Assembly (NCBI GenBank): GCA_024680445.1
Contig: JAILCJ010000142.1
Location: 1-29,148 of the forward strand
Direction: 5' to 3'
DNA: 29,148 nucleotides
DNA from: Campylobacter sp.
GTDB taxonomy: Bacteria > Campylobacterota > Campylobacteria > Campylobacterales > Campylobacteraceae
In this document: positions 8,700 to 16,723 of the stretch, piece by piece
How the letters are laid out: each line of letters begins with the position of its first letter
Position numbering within the stretch: position 1 is the first letter of the stretch
Translations under genes and position numbers: made by a program
Notes under the pieces: model-generated
Databases searched by the model: none
The model's input: only the letters and a program-made list of their open reading frames with translations
What the model was told of the DNA's origin: nothing

Positions 8700-8759
8700 A
8701 GGGCGAATTTTTGCATTTTATCAAATTTGAAAACATCAAATTTGATATTTTTTAGCCCT
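8700..8759. repeat. 60-bp palindromic element between nuoI and nuoJ
   Basis: The element is bounded by AGGGC (8700-8704) and GCCCT (8755-8759). It contains two inverted-facing copies of the TCAAATTTGA palindrome, at 8721-8730 and 8735-8746. Each half reads outward as palindrome, then a T- or A-rich stretch, then GCCC. The left half, read on the minus strand, is palindrome, TAAAATGC, AAAAATTCGCCC; the right half is palindrome, ATTTTTTAGCCC. Related units occur at 19316-19350 and 19407-19438. In the polycistronic RNA it should fold into a long hairpin and could affect processing or stability between nuoI and nuoJ. Confidence 0.75.
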
Positions 8760-8771
8760 AAAAATGAAAAA

Positions 8772-9386
8772 TTATTTACTCTCATTTTTCGCACCTTCTT
8801 GCTCGTTTTGAGCCGAAATTTCATAGGCATTTGGTGTTTTTTTGATAAAATCATCAGCATTTTTATGTAAAGAGCCAAAGCCGTCAAATTCTGTTTGAGT
8901 TTTCACATCTTTGCTTAATAAATCATTTTTAAAACCAAAATACGCCCTTTGTTCGCAGGCAAGTTCGTATTCGTCGGTATGAACTATGGCAAGTTCAGGG
9001 CAAACATCCGCACAAAATCCACAATACACACAACGTCCCAAATTTATAGAATAGTTTTCAACTACCTTATGCCCGTCTTCGCTAACTTTGGTTTGCATGC
9101 TTATGCAGTTGCTAACGCAAATTTTTTCGCACAAACCGCAACCTATGCAACGTTCATTTTCGCTTTCAACAAATTTCATCAACTTATGCACGGCTCTATA
9201 TCTTGGGCTAAGTTGCATTTTTTCCATAGGATACATAAGGGTATGAGACTTGCCAAATAACATTTCTCTTAGCACGACCCAAAGTCCTACAAAAAGCTCA
9301 CCTTTAAGCGAACGTTTAACAAAACGAGCAAAAAGTTTGCTTTTTGTACTTACATCTTCACGTTTATCTACAAATTTATAGCTCAT
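8772..9386 (-). CDS. nuoI: NuoI, 2x[4Fe-4S] subunit of complex I
   Basis: This 204-residue peripheral subunit passes electrons from NuoG toward NuoB through two [4Fe-4S] clusters. The ligands are at C80, C83, C86, C90 ([11 protein letters not shown]) and C119, C122, C125, C129 ([12 protein letters not shown]). A polar C-terminal tail of roughly 50 residues follows the core and looks lineage-specific. I chose the ATG at 9386, which overlaps the nuoH stop by 4 bases. The open frame extends upstream to an ATG at 9485, but that part lies inside nuoH and encodes nothing NuoI-like. The N-terminus [11 protein letters not shown] fits the family. Confidence 0.96.
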   Translation of the reverse strand: MSYKFVDKREDVSTKSKLFARFVKRSLKGELFVGLWVVLREMLFGKSHTLMYPMEKMQLSPRYRAVHKLMKFVESENERCIGCGLCEKICVSNCISMQTKVSEDGHKVVENYSINLGRCVYCGFCADVCPELAIVHTDEYELACEQRAYFGFKNDLLSKDVKTQTEFDGFGSLHKNADDFIKKTPNAYEISAQNEQEGAKNESK

Positions 9387-10372
9387 ATCAACACAACCCC
9401 CGTAATTAGCACATTTGCAACCGATAACGGCAATAAAACCTTCCAGCACAAATTCATTATCTGATCGACCCTGATATGCGGCCACGCAGCCCTAGTCCAT
9501 AAGAAAAAGAAAAATATCAAGCTTGATTTTAAAAGCATCATTATGCCACCCGGGATAAACCAAAGGCTATTAAATCCGCCTAAAAATATCAAGGTAACAA
9601 GTATGCTTGAAGCTATCATGGTTGCGTATTCGCCGATAAAAAACATACCCCAACGCATACCGCTATACTCCGTGCCATAACCAGCAACAAGTTCAGTTTC
9701 ATTTTCTGTCATACAAAACGGCGTTCTATTTGATTCAACAAAACTTGCCATCAAGAAAAGCACGAAGGCAAGGGGTTGCTTAAAGATAAACCAACCATGT
9801 TCGCCTTGGTGAGCGTTTATATCTATCAAAGAAAGCGAGCCAACACTCATAATAACGCTTAGCAATGCCAAACCAGCAACGACTTCAAAGCTAAAAAGTT
9901 GCATTATCGCACGAGCCGCCGAAATAAGAGCGTATTTGTTATAACTTGCAAGACCGGCAAGAAGTGGAGAAAACACGCACACAGACGCAACGCCCATTAT
10001 ATAAAGCATGGCGACATTTACATCGGCAACTATCGGGCGAATCGTTCGTCCAAAAAGTTCAAATTCTGGCAAAAATGGTATAGGCGCAAGGGCGGCGATA
10101 GCACCGATAGCAGCGACAAGGGGAGCCAAAAGAAAAATGACTTTATCAACATTGCTTGGCACCACATCTTCTTTTGTGAAAAGCTTTATCATGTCAGCAA
10201 CTATTTGTAAAATGCCCTTTGGACCGACCATATCAGGGCCAACCCGTCTTTGCATATACGCCAAAACCTTACGTTCAGCATAGGTTGCAAGACCAGCCAA
10301 AGTAGCGATAACAGCTAGGATAACGAGCGATTTTATCGCTGTTTCAAGGATAAAAAATGCTATATCACTCAT
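9383..10372 (-). CDS. nuoH: NuoH, quinone-site membrane subunit of complex I
   Basis: This 329-residue protein has about eight membrane helices and joins the peripheral arm to the membrane arm, forming part of the quinone tunnel. Conserved parts are visible: [16 protein letters not shown] near residues 32-47, and the cytoplasmic loop [18 protein letters not shown] followed by [18 protein letters not shown]. In many homologues the loop begins NRxPFDLPEAE; here the segment reads PFCMTENE, so the usual aspartate is a cysteine. The gene overlaps nuoG by 8 bases and nuoI by 4. Confidence 0.96.
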   Translation of the reverse strand: MSDIAFFILETAIKSLVILAVIATLAGLATYAERKVLAYMQRRVGPDMVGPKGILQIVADMIKLFTKEDVVPSNVDKVIFLLAPLVAAIGAIAALAPIPFLPEFELFGRTIRPIVADVNVAMLYIMGVASVCVFSPLLAGLASYNKYALISAARAIMQLFSFEVVAGLALLSVIMSVGSLSLIDINAHQGEHGWFIFKQPLAFVLFLMASFVESNRTPFCMTENETELVAGYGTEYSGMRWGMFFIGEYATMIASSILVTLIFLGGFNSLWFIPGGIMMLLKSSLIFFFFLWTRAAWPHIRVDQIMNLCWKVLLPLSVANVLITGVVLI

Positions 10373-12815
10373 CGTTTTTGCCTTTAAATTTTTCTATAAC
10401 TACCTGTGCGTAGCGAGAATTTTCAAAAATTTTATCTACACAAACTTTATCGTCATAATCCCCCATGTAAGCTATCGCTTCGCTTAAATTTTTATCAGTT
10501 TTTACGCTCATAGCAAGGGCAAAATCACCTTTTTTTACGCTTAGCACATCGCCTTCGCTAAGTTCGTTTTGCTTTAAAAAATCCGCACTTGCGTAAAGGC
10601 AAAGTGCTTGATTGAAAGCCGATGAGTGATTTGACATAAAAGATAAATTTGATGCTTGATTTGCAAGATAAATGTTAAAATTTTCTTCTTTATTAAGCTC
10701 GAAACTTTCAAATTTGCCTTGTTCTTGACTTGTTTGATTATTCATTTTATAGCCACGTTTTCTTTCTCCGGCTCTGTCATAGAAATTTTCAAGCTCATCA
10801 AATAAAATTTCTTTATAACTTGCTTTTAAAGCTAGTTTTGGAGTGTAGTTTATGGTGTATTTTTGAGTCAAATCAAGGGCGTTTGCAAGGTCATTTAAAA
10901 AATATCCTTCATGTTTTAAAGCGGCATTTGTCGGCACCACTTCGGTGTTAATGCTAGAAAATGTGCCTTCTTGTTGATTTAATGCCCCAGCGTCTAAATC
11001 GCCGTCAAAAACACCAAATTTATAATCCCCATTTTCGTTATAACCAAGGGTTTTGCCATTTTTGGCAAGTTTGCTTAATGTGCAAATTTTAGCCACGCCA
11101 AGCGAATTTGTACGCGGTGGTATAAAAATGAGTTTAAAATCAGTAAATTTTTGCAATAATCCAGCCAACATAGCCAAAATGTTCGCATTTTTAGCCTTAT
11201 AAAAGTCCTCGCCCAAAATCAAAACCTTGTTTGCTTTGCCTTTTGCAAGTTCGCCCATACGCTCTTTGCTTATGCCGATATTTTCAAAAAATTTGATTTT
11301 ACTAACTACGACTTCTTCGCTAACTTTTTTCTTTATCGTTTCTTTGCTTTCTACATCTTCGCCGTCTTCGTTTTTAACGATTTTAACGACTTCTTCGCTG
11401 ATTTCTTTTTCTATGTTTTCTGTCGTTTCGTATTTAAATTTAGCCAAAAATTCGCTTACTTCATCTGGTAAATTTTCAGCAAATTCGCTCAATAATGCAA
11501 GTAAAATTTGATCGTTTAAACCTGCTTTATGCACAACCGTATCAAAGGCCTTGCCCCATTTTTTGACTATCTCATCGCCAAAACTATGAAAATAAATTCC
11601 GCTTGCTTTATTCATAACTATGGCGTTATTTACTTTGTAGCTTGTATTTGGGCTATCGTTTCGCAAAAATCCCCCTGCACAAACGATAAAATCAGCCTTT
11701 TTGATATCATCATAATCGCCATTATAAAGCTCTTGTCCGCTAAATTTACTGGCTTGATCTAAAAATTCTTGATATCTCAAAGCCTCGGAATTTATCAAAT
11801 TTAGATCGTATTTTTCTCGTAAAAGCTCTAAAATAAGGGCTTCTTCGTTGGTGATAAAACTATTAAATTTGATATTTTTTATCTCGCCTGATTTTATCTC
11901 ATCAACGATTTTTTGGAATTTTTGTGTATCTTTTTTTGCGTTTTCGTTGTGAAAATCAAAAGCATATCTAGCACTTGGATTTAACTCGCTAAATTCGCAG
12001 TCGTTGCTCACTCGGTAAATTTTATTTTTGCGATTTTGTATGCCACTTGGCTTGGTTTCGTAGTAAAGCAACTCACAATCGCTAGAATGCGGATTTGAAG
12101 CGGGAATTCTTTTAAGCTCCCATGCGTTTGAAGTGTATTTAAAACGGCTATCAACAAGTGCTCCAACCGGACAGGCACTCGCACACTCACCGCACATAGA
12201 GCAGTCTAGATCGTCGCCTGATGTCGGTGCTATAAGGCTTTTTTGGAATTTGCTCCAAACCGCAAAGGCGTCTTTTGGCACTATGTCTTTTAACTCTTTT
12301 GCGACTTGATCTCCGCCACGAGGCGTGGTTTTTAAAGCACTTTCGCCTATTTTGTCTTTACAGACGGTGATGCACCTTTCGCAAACTATGCAAAGTGCTG
12401 GATCGTAGCTGATAAGACCGTAATTTTTATTGACTTTATGCGTACTTTTAATAGAAAAATTTTGTTCTTTCACACGCATTAAAGCGGTTAAATTTTGTAA
12501 TTCACACTCGCCACTTTTATCGCAAACTCCGCATTGTAATGGGTGATTTATGCAGTAAGTTTGCATAATGGCATTACGTTCAGCGTCAAGCTCTGGCGTA
12601 TCTGTAAGTACGCTCATACCTTCTTTTGGCTTGGCATTACAGGCATAAACCCTCTTGCCGTCAGCCTCAACCATACACAAACGACACGCCAAAGTCGGCG
12701 AACAACCACTTATATAACAAATCGCCGGGATAAAAATTCCCTCGCGTCTTGCAACTTGAAGTATGCTCTCGCCGTCATTTGCAGTGCAGATTTTGCCGTT
12801 TATATTAATTTGCAT
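10365..12815 (-). CDS. nuoG: NuoG, iron-sulfur subunit of complex I
   Basis: This 816-residue peripheral subunit starts with a ferredoxin-like domain holding [2Fe-2S] ligands C33, C44, C47 and C59. Next is a His-Cys3 [4Fe-4S] site (H91, C95, C98, C104), then CIVCERCITVC and CSMCGECASACP. The C-terminal two thirds is the inactive molybdopterin-oxidoreductase-like domain. The CxxCxxxC of the additional N7 cluster known from E. coli NuoG is not visible where that domain begins; only isolated cysteines occur there (SSDCELLYYE, NDCEFSEL). Residues about 458-510 hold a Glu/Lys-rich insertion with two SEEVV motifs 26 residues apart. The gene overlaps its upstream neighbour by 11 bases. It should accept electrons through the two replacement subunits upstream. 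Confidence 0.95.
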   Translation of the reverse strand: MQININGKICTANDGESILQVARREGIFIPAICYISGCSPTLACRLCMVEADGKRVYACNAKPKEGMSVLTDTPELDAERNAIMQTYCINHPLQCGVCDKSGECELQNLTALMRVKEQNFSIKSTHKVNKNYGLISYDPALCIVCERCITVCKDKIGESALKTTPRGGDQVAKELKDIVPKDAFAVWSKFQKSLIAPTSGDDLDCSMCGECASACPVGALVDSRFKYTSNAWELKRIPASNPHSSDCELLYYETKPSGIQNRKNKIYRVSNDCEFSELNPSARYAFDFHNENAKKDTQKFQKIVDEIKSGEIKNIKFNSFITNEEALILELLREKYDLNLINSEALRYQEFLDQASKFSGQELYNGDYDDIKKADFIVCAGGFLRNDSPNTSYKVNNAIVMNKASGIYFHSFGDEIVKKWGKAFDTVVHKAGLNDQILLALLSEFAENLPDEVSEFLAKFKYETTENIEKEISEEVVKIVKNEDGEDVESKETIKKKVSEEVVVSKIKFFENIGISKERMGELAKGKANKVLILGEDFYKAKNANILAMLAGLLQKFTDFKLIFIPPRTNSLGVAKICTLSKLAKNGKTLGYNENGDYKFGVFDGDLDAGALNQQEGTFSSINTEVVPTNAALKHEGYFLNDLANALDLTQKYTINYTPKLALKASYKEILFDELENFYDRAGERKRGYKMNNQTSQEQGKFESFELNKEENFNIYLANQASNLSFMSNHSSAFNQALCLYASADFLKQNELSEGDVLSVKKGDFALAMSVKTDKNLSEAIAYMGDYDDKVCVDKIFENSRYAQVVIEKFKGKNDE

Positions 12816-13518
12816 TACAAACCCTTACTAATTCAAATGCATAACCCCTTGGCTTAGGCATATAAAGCAAAGCCACGGTGCCTTTTAATGAATTATCTTG
12901 TTCAAATTTGACTTTTATTTGTAAATTTTCACCATTTATCATGACTTCATTACCATCTTTTATCTTACTAACGAGGGCAAAATTTACGCCGCCTATAAGT
13001 TTTACTTCATCACTTTTTATCTTATAAACCACGCTACCATCGTAATTTTTTAACTCGCTTAACTCTATCAAATTTAAATCCGTGTCAAACTCGCTTTTAT
13101 CGCCGTTTGCTAAAATTATATCTTTGTCAAGCAAGGCTAAAAAGTTAAAAAGCATTTTTGCGTCTGGATGTGAAAAAAATGTATCATCGATGATGATTTG
13201 TTTTGCTTGTTTTAACCACTCGCTAAGCTCTTGAAATTCTTCTTCGCCGACATTGCACTCTCCGCTTATAAAACCGTCATCTAGCTCGTCAAAATATTCG
13301 CCATCAATGCCGTAATTTTTGCAAAGTAGTGCCAAAACATAGCTTATAGAGCCGATTTCGCAACGAATCAAATTTTCAGAACCCAAAATGCTATCTTCAA
13401 AGCACGAAATATAACGAAATTCGCATTTTTTTAACTCTTTTGCCAAATTTGGATTCGAAACGCAAAGCAAATTTGCTAAGCTTAGAGTTTGGGCTTGAAC
13501 GAAGTTTTTAAATTTCAT
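12805..13518 (-). CDS. Cj1574c-like subunit in the NuoF position
   Basis: This 237-residue soluble protein occupies the place of nuoF but has none of its marks: no glycine-rich NADH/FMN loop and no CxxCxxC cluster site. It resembles in place and size the Cj1574c protein of C. jejuni, which with Cj1575c is reported to adapt complex I to a non-NADH donor, flavodoxin. Cysteines are few and scattered (C19, C32, C39, C53, C66, C88 and one near the C-terminus), with no recognised motif. It overlaps both neighbours by 11 bases, so it is made with the complex. That it contacts NuoG is inference from position. Confidence 0.8.
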   Translation of the reverse strand: MKFKNFVQAQTLSLANLLCVSNPNLAKELKKCEFRYISCFEDSILGSENLIRCEIGSISYVLALLCKNYGIDGEYFDELDDGFISGECNVGEEEFQELSEWLKQAKQIIIDDTFFSHPDAKMLFNFLALLDKDIILANGDKSEFDTDLNLIELSELKNYDGSVVYKIKSDEVKLIGGVNFALVSKIKDGNEVMINGENLQIKVKFEQDNSLKGTVALLYMPKPRGYAFELVRVCNAN

Positions 13519-13744
13519 TTTTAACCTTTTTAACGATTATCGTCCAGTCGACTTGATTAAATTTGAGCGAATTCATAAGCTCACAACCACATTGACAAAC
13601 CATGTCTATGGCTTGTTCAACTCCGCTAAAATCGCCTATTTCAAACAAAAATATAGCAACTTCGCCATTTTTTAGATTATACATTTGGACTTGAAGTTGG
13701 TCTAAGAAATTTTCTTTTGTATTGCGAAGATCTATCCTTTTCAT
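13508..13744 (-). CDS. Cj1575c-like small subunit in the NuoE position
   Basis: This 78-residue protein (MKRIDLRNTKENFLDQLQVQ onward) sits where nuoE normally lies. It has two nearby cysteines (CQCGCE, three in five residues) but lacks the spaced four-cysteine [2Fe-2S] site of NuoE. Its place and size match Cj1575c of C. jejuni. It probably forms, with the following 237-residue protein, the electron-input end of a flavodoxin-dependent complex I. The start overlaps the nuoD stop by 4 bases. The CQCGC cluster might bind metal, but nothing here proves it. Confidence 0.8.
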   Translation of the reverse strand: MKRIDLRNTKENFLDQLQVQMYNLKNGEVAIFLFEIGDFSGVEQAIDMVCQCGCELMNSLKFNQVDWTIIVKKVKNEI

Positions 13745-14970
13745 CTATCAACCTCGCCTAAAATGATATTTGTACTACCTATGATGGCGGCGACATCAGC
13801 AACATAAGAACCAACTAGAAGTTCTTCATAAATCGCACAATGATAAAAACTTGGAGTGCGAATTTTTAGCCTATATGGGCTAGCCTCGCCATGGCTATTT
13901 ATATAAAAAGCAAGTTCGCCTTTTGGACTTTCGGTTGGAAAATACACTTCGCCTTTTGGCGGTCTGATGCCTTGCGTGATAAGGACAAAATGTTGCATAA
14001 GTGAGTAGTTTTGTGTCATTATCTGCTCTTTGCTAGGACTTACAAACTCAGGCATATCTGCAAGCAGTTTTGGCTCGCTTTCGTGGTAAAGTTTTTCACA
14101 TTGACGCAAAATTTTTATACACTCTCTCATTTCGTCCATATATAATTTATATCTTGCGTAACAATCGCCCTTTGTAGCATAAGGCACATCAAAATCCAAT
14201 TCATCATATATAAGGTAAGGTTCTTCTTTTCTGATATCGTACTGAAGCCCGCTTGCTCTTAACATAACACCGCTACAACCGTTGCTTAATGCACTTTCTT
14301 TGCTTATGGTGCCTACTTCTTCAAGACGCATTTTCCAAATTCTGTTTTCTGTAAGCAAGGCTTCGTAGTCGTCAATATCGCTTGGGAATTTATCTAAAAA
14401 TTTTATTAACTCCTCCGTCCAACCATCTGGCAAATCAAGAGGCACACCGCCTATGCGAATCGTGCTATGAGTAAGCCTTGCACCGCAGTATTTTTCTATG
14501 AGGTCAAGCACATATTCACGTTCCCTAAATGCGTATAAAAATACAGTCATAGCACCAACATCAAGGGCGTGAGTGCCTAAAAATAGCAGGTGCGAACTAA
14601 TGCGATTTAGTTCAAGAAGCATAGTTGTGATGATTTGAGCTCGTCTTGGAGTTTTGATACCGCAAAGCTTTTCTACCGCACCGCAAAATGCGTAATTGTT
14701 TGCACTAGCCGCTATATAATCAACCCTATCAGTAACCGGGATAAATTCTTGATAAGTCATATTTTCAGCCATTTTTTCAACGCCACGATGCATAAAACCT
14801 ATCTCTGGCATGGCTTTGGTTACCAACTCGCCGTCAAGTTCAAGCACGAGTTTTAGCTGGCCGTGAGCACTTGGGTGTTGAGGGCCAAAATTTAATATCA
14901 TTTTGCCGTCATTTTTTTCAAATTCTAAATTTTCAAAAAATGGTTTTAGCTTATTTACCGCCTGACTCAT
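13741..14970 (-). CDS. nuoD: NuoD, 49-kDa quinone-site subunit of complex I
   Basis: This 409-residue peripheral subunit, related to the large subunit of [NiFe] hydrogenases, forms the quinone-binding cavity with NuoB. The N-terminal loop NFGPQHPSAHG, with the histidine that contacts the quinone head group, is intact. The family segments RGVEKMAENMTYQEFIPVTD and RDVDYIAASANNYAF-like region (here DRVDYIAASANNYAF) and the C-terminal DVAAIIGSTNIILGEVDR are also present. It overlaps nuoC by 4 bases and the next gene by 4. NuoC and NuoD are separate genes here, not fused as in E. coli. Confidence 0.97.
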   Translation of the reverse strand: MSQAVNKLKPFFENLEFEKNDGKMILNFGPQHPSAHGQLKLVLELDGELVTKAMPEIGFMHRGVEKMAENMTYQEFIPVTDRVDYIAASANNYAFCGAVEKLCGIKTPRRAQIITTMLLELNRISSHLLFLGTHALDVGAMTVFLYAFREREYVLDLIEKYCGARLTHSTIRIGGVPLDLPDGWTEELIKFLDKFPSDIDDYEALLTENRIWKMRLEEVGTISKESALSNGCSGVMLRASGLQYDIRKEEPYLIYDELDFDVPYATKGDCYARYKLYMDEMRECIKILRQCEKLYHESEPKLLADMPEFVSPSKEQIMTQNYSLMQHFVLITQGIRPPKGEVYFPTESPKGELAFYINSHGEASPYRLKIRTPSFYHCAIYEELLVGSYVADVAAIIGSTNIILGEVDR

Positions 14971-15761
14971 GGGCGTTCCTTTACAATTTTGTTTTCGCCT
15001 TTTTTGATCGGTGTTACAAATTTGACACCGCCGTCTTCTTGATACTCAACAACTTTTTCAAATTCCAAAGCATTTTCGCCGTATTCGACTTCGTGGCCAA
15101 GACGTGAAAAGTTAAATGTATCTTTGCTATCAACAAAGGCTGGATCTCGGTTTTCTTCGCCGATTTCTTCTCGTCTTTCTTTGCCAAAAATTTTATCAAC
15201 TTCGTACCATTTTGCGAATTCGTCGCCAACAAGAGGATAAGATTTTAGCAGTGGGTGTCCGCTCCAATCATCTGGCATGATTAATCTTTTCAAATTTGGA
15301 TGATTTGCTATCAAAACACCGCTCATATCATACATTTCTCGCTCTGCCCAATTTGCACAGCGATATAAAGCTGTTACGCTCTGTAACATTTGCTCTTTTT
15401 GGATTTTGCATTTGAGTCTGGCACGTTTTTTACGGCTTATACTCAAAATTTGATAAAACACTTCGTAACAATTCTCATCAGCCGTATAATCACTAGCACC
15501 TATTTCATTTAAAATCTCGTAACCATAGTCTTTTAGGCTTTTAAGTGCTTCGTAATTTTGCTCTGCTTTTACGCTTATAACAAGTTGCTCGTGTTCGATA
15601 TAAGAGTTTAAAATTTCAATGTTATTTTGCTTAAAAATATCGAGTTCATCTTGAAATTTTGAACCCTCGGCATCTATTTTTGGTGTGCTTGGTGCAACAT
15701 AAAATTTATTTGTATAGTATTGTTTTTTTTGTGCGTTTGTGCGGTTTAAAAACTCTCTCAT
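14967..15761 (-). CDS. nuoC: NuoC, 30-kDa subunit of complex I
   Basis: This 264-residue protein has the NuoC core in its second half: [20 protein letters not shown] and [21 protein letters not shown]. The N-terminal 70 residues (asparagine- and lysine-rich, [20 protein letters not shown]) form a lineage-specific extension, and about 50 residues follow the core. NuoC supports NuoD in the connecting part of the peripheral arm and has no cofactor. It overlaps nuoB by 4 bases and nuoD by 4. Confidence 0.96.
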   Translation of the reverse strand: MREFLNRTNAQKKQYYTNKFYVAPSTPKIDAEGSKFQDELDIFKQNNIEILNSYIEHEQLVISVKAEQNYEALKSLKDYGYEILNEIGASDYTADENCYEVFYQILSISRKKRARLKCKIQKEQMLQSVTALYRCANWAEREMYDMSGVLIANHPNLKRLIMPDDWSGHPLLKSYPLVGDEFAKWYEVDKIFGKERREEIGEENRDPAFVDSKDTFNFSRLGHEVEYGENALEFEKVVEYQEDGGVKFVTPIKKGENKIVKERP

Positions 15762-16270
15762 GCTTTTAACCTTTTTGGCTCTCGGGCTCTAAATGCACTC
15801 TCACGGCGAATCTTTTTTTGCAAGATCATAAGAGCGTATTGAAGTGTTTCTGGGCGTGGAGCACAGCCGGGCAAGTAAATATCAACAGGGATTATACGAT
15901 CAACACCTTGAACGGTTGCATAGGTGTTAAACATACCGCCGGTATTAGCACAGCTACCCATAGAAATAACCCATTTTGGTTCTGGCATTTGATCATAAAG
16001 TCGCCTTGTAAATTCGGCGTGTTTTTTTGAAAGCGTACCGGCTATTATCATAACCTCGCTATGACGAGGACTAGCACGAAATATTGTACCGAATCTATCG
16101 AAGTCATAACGGCTAGCACCCGTTGCCATCATCTCTATCGCGCAACAGGCTAGTCCGTAACTTAAAGCCCAAAGCGAATTTGATCTGCCCCAAGCGACAA
16201 GTTTATCAACCGTAGTTAAAACTACTGGCAAACCGCCATTTTGCGAATAATTTATTTTATGGTTTGCCAT
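15758..16270 (-). CDS. nuoB: NuoB, N2 cluster subunit of complex I
   Basis: This 170-residue protein carries the terminal [4Fe-4S] cluster N2 that reduces quinone. All four ligands are present: adjacent C42 and C43 ([13 protein letters not shown]), C107 ([10 protein letters not shown]) and C136 (LPGCAPRPE). It contacts NuoD, NuoI and NuoH. Its 5' end overlaps nuoA by 19 bases, more than elsewhere in the operon. The ATG giving [10 protein letters not shown] is the natural start. Confidence 0.97.
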   Translation of the reverse strand: MANHKINYSQNGGLPVVLTTVDKLVAWGRSNSLWALSYGLACCAIEMMATGASRYDFDRFGTIFRASPRHSEVMIIAGTLSKKHAEFTRRLYDQMPEPKWVISMGSCANTGGMFNTYATVQGVDRIIPVDIYLPGCAPRPETLQYALMILQKKIRRESAFRAREPKRLKA

Positions 16271-16641
16271 TTAAATACCCCTTTGCCCCAAGCATAGAAA
16301 AATCCTATCATTAAAAGTGTTACGAAAAGTATCATTTCTATGAATCCAAACATGCCAAGTCGTTTAAAATCAACCGCCCACGGATACATAAAAATTACTT
16401 CAACATCAAACAAAATAAACAAAATTCCGTAAATAAAATAATGCAAATTTATACGATTTGGTTGTTTGACAACTTGCGGTCCGCACTCGTAAATGCTGAG
16501 TTTTAGGCGTTCTGTGTTGCGATTTGCTAACTTTTTACCAACTTTTGATGATAGATAAACTATCAAGCCAAAAGAACAGGTTGCCAAAATAAATAAAAAA
16601 AACGCTCCAAAATATGGATAAGCAGTTTGTAAATGAGACAT
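16252..16641 (-). CDS. nuoA: NuoA, complex I membrane subunit and first operon gene
   Basis: This 129-residue protein has three membrane helices and the conserved loop YECGPQ with the downstream [12 protein letters not shown] segment, including the acidic pair important for coupling. The cysteine in the YECG loop lies near the quinone entrance. It opens the operon; an AAAGG ribosome site lies about 9 bases before the ATG and a promoter-like sequence about 40 bases upstream. The previous gene on this strand ends 82 bases upstream, so read-through from the ABC exporter cannot be excluded. Confidence 0.96.
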   Translation of the reverse strand: MSHLQTAYPYFGAFFLFILATCSFGLIVYLSSKVGKKLANRNTERLKLSIYECGPQVVKQPNRINLHYFIYGILFILFDVEVIFMYPWAVDFKRLGMFGFIEMILFVTLLMIGFFYAWGKGVFKWQTIK

Positions 16642-16681
16642 TGTAAAAACCTTTGAGCTTGGTCTGTTTAATTTTTACACA

Positions 16682-16703
16682 ATTCTATATGCTTTTATTT
16701 AAA
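16682..16703 (-). promoter_or_regulatory. candidate promoter of the nuo operon
   Basis: On the minus strand, TTTAAATAAAAGCATA is followed by TAGAAT (16687-16682). This resembles the Campylobacter layout seen before nrdA and aspA: a TTTAAGT-like box starting about 16-17 bases before the -10 hexamer. It would start transcripts near 16675 and leave a leader of about 35 bases. A second TATAAT lies at 16718-16713. Which of the two is used cannot be decided from the sequence. Confidence 0.4.
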
Positions 16704-16723
16704 TATAACTTAATTATAACTTT

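Noticed and set aside
8657..8887. A 76-codon minus-strand frame spanning the nuoI-nuoJ gap
   Set aside because: It overlaps the end of nuoI in another frame and reads through the palindromic element (giving KFD repeats). It has no convincing ribosome site and no family likeness.
9387..9485. Upstream start for nuoI giving 33 extra residues
   Set aside because: The extension lies inside nuoH. The ATG at 9386 has the usual 4-base overlap and gives the family N-terminus.
14635..14856. Plus-strand frames opposite the nuo genes
   Set aside because: Many plus-strand frames of 60-105 codons mirror the conserved nuo frames. None has a ribosome site with family likeness.
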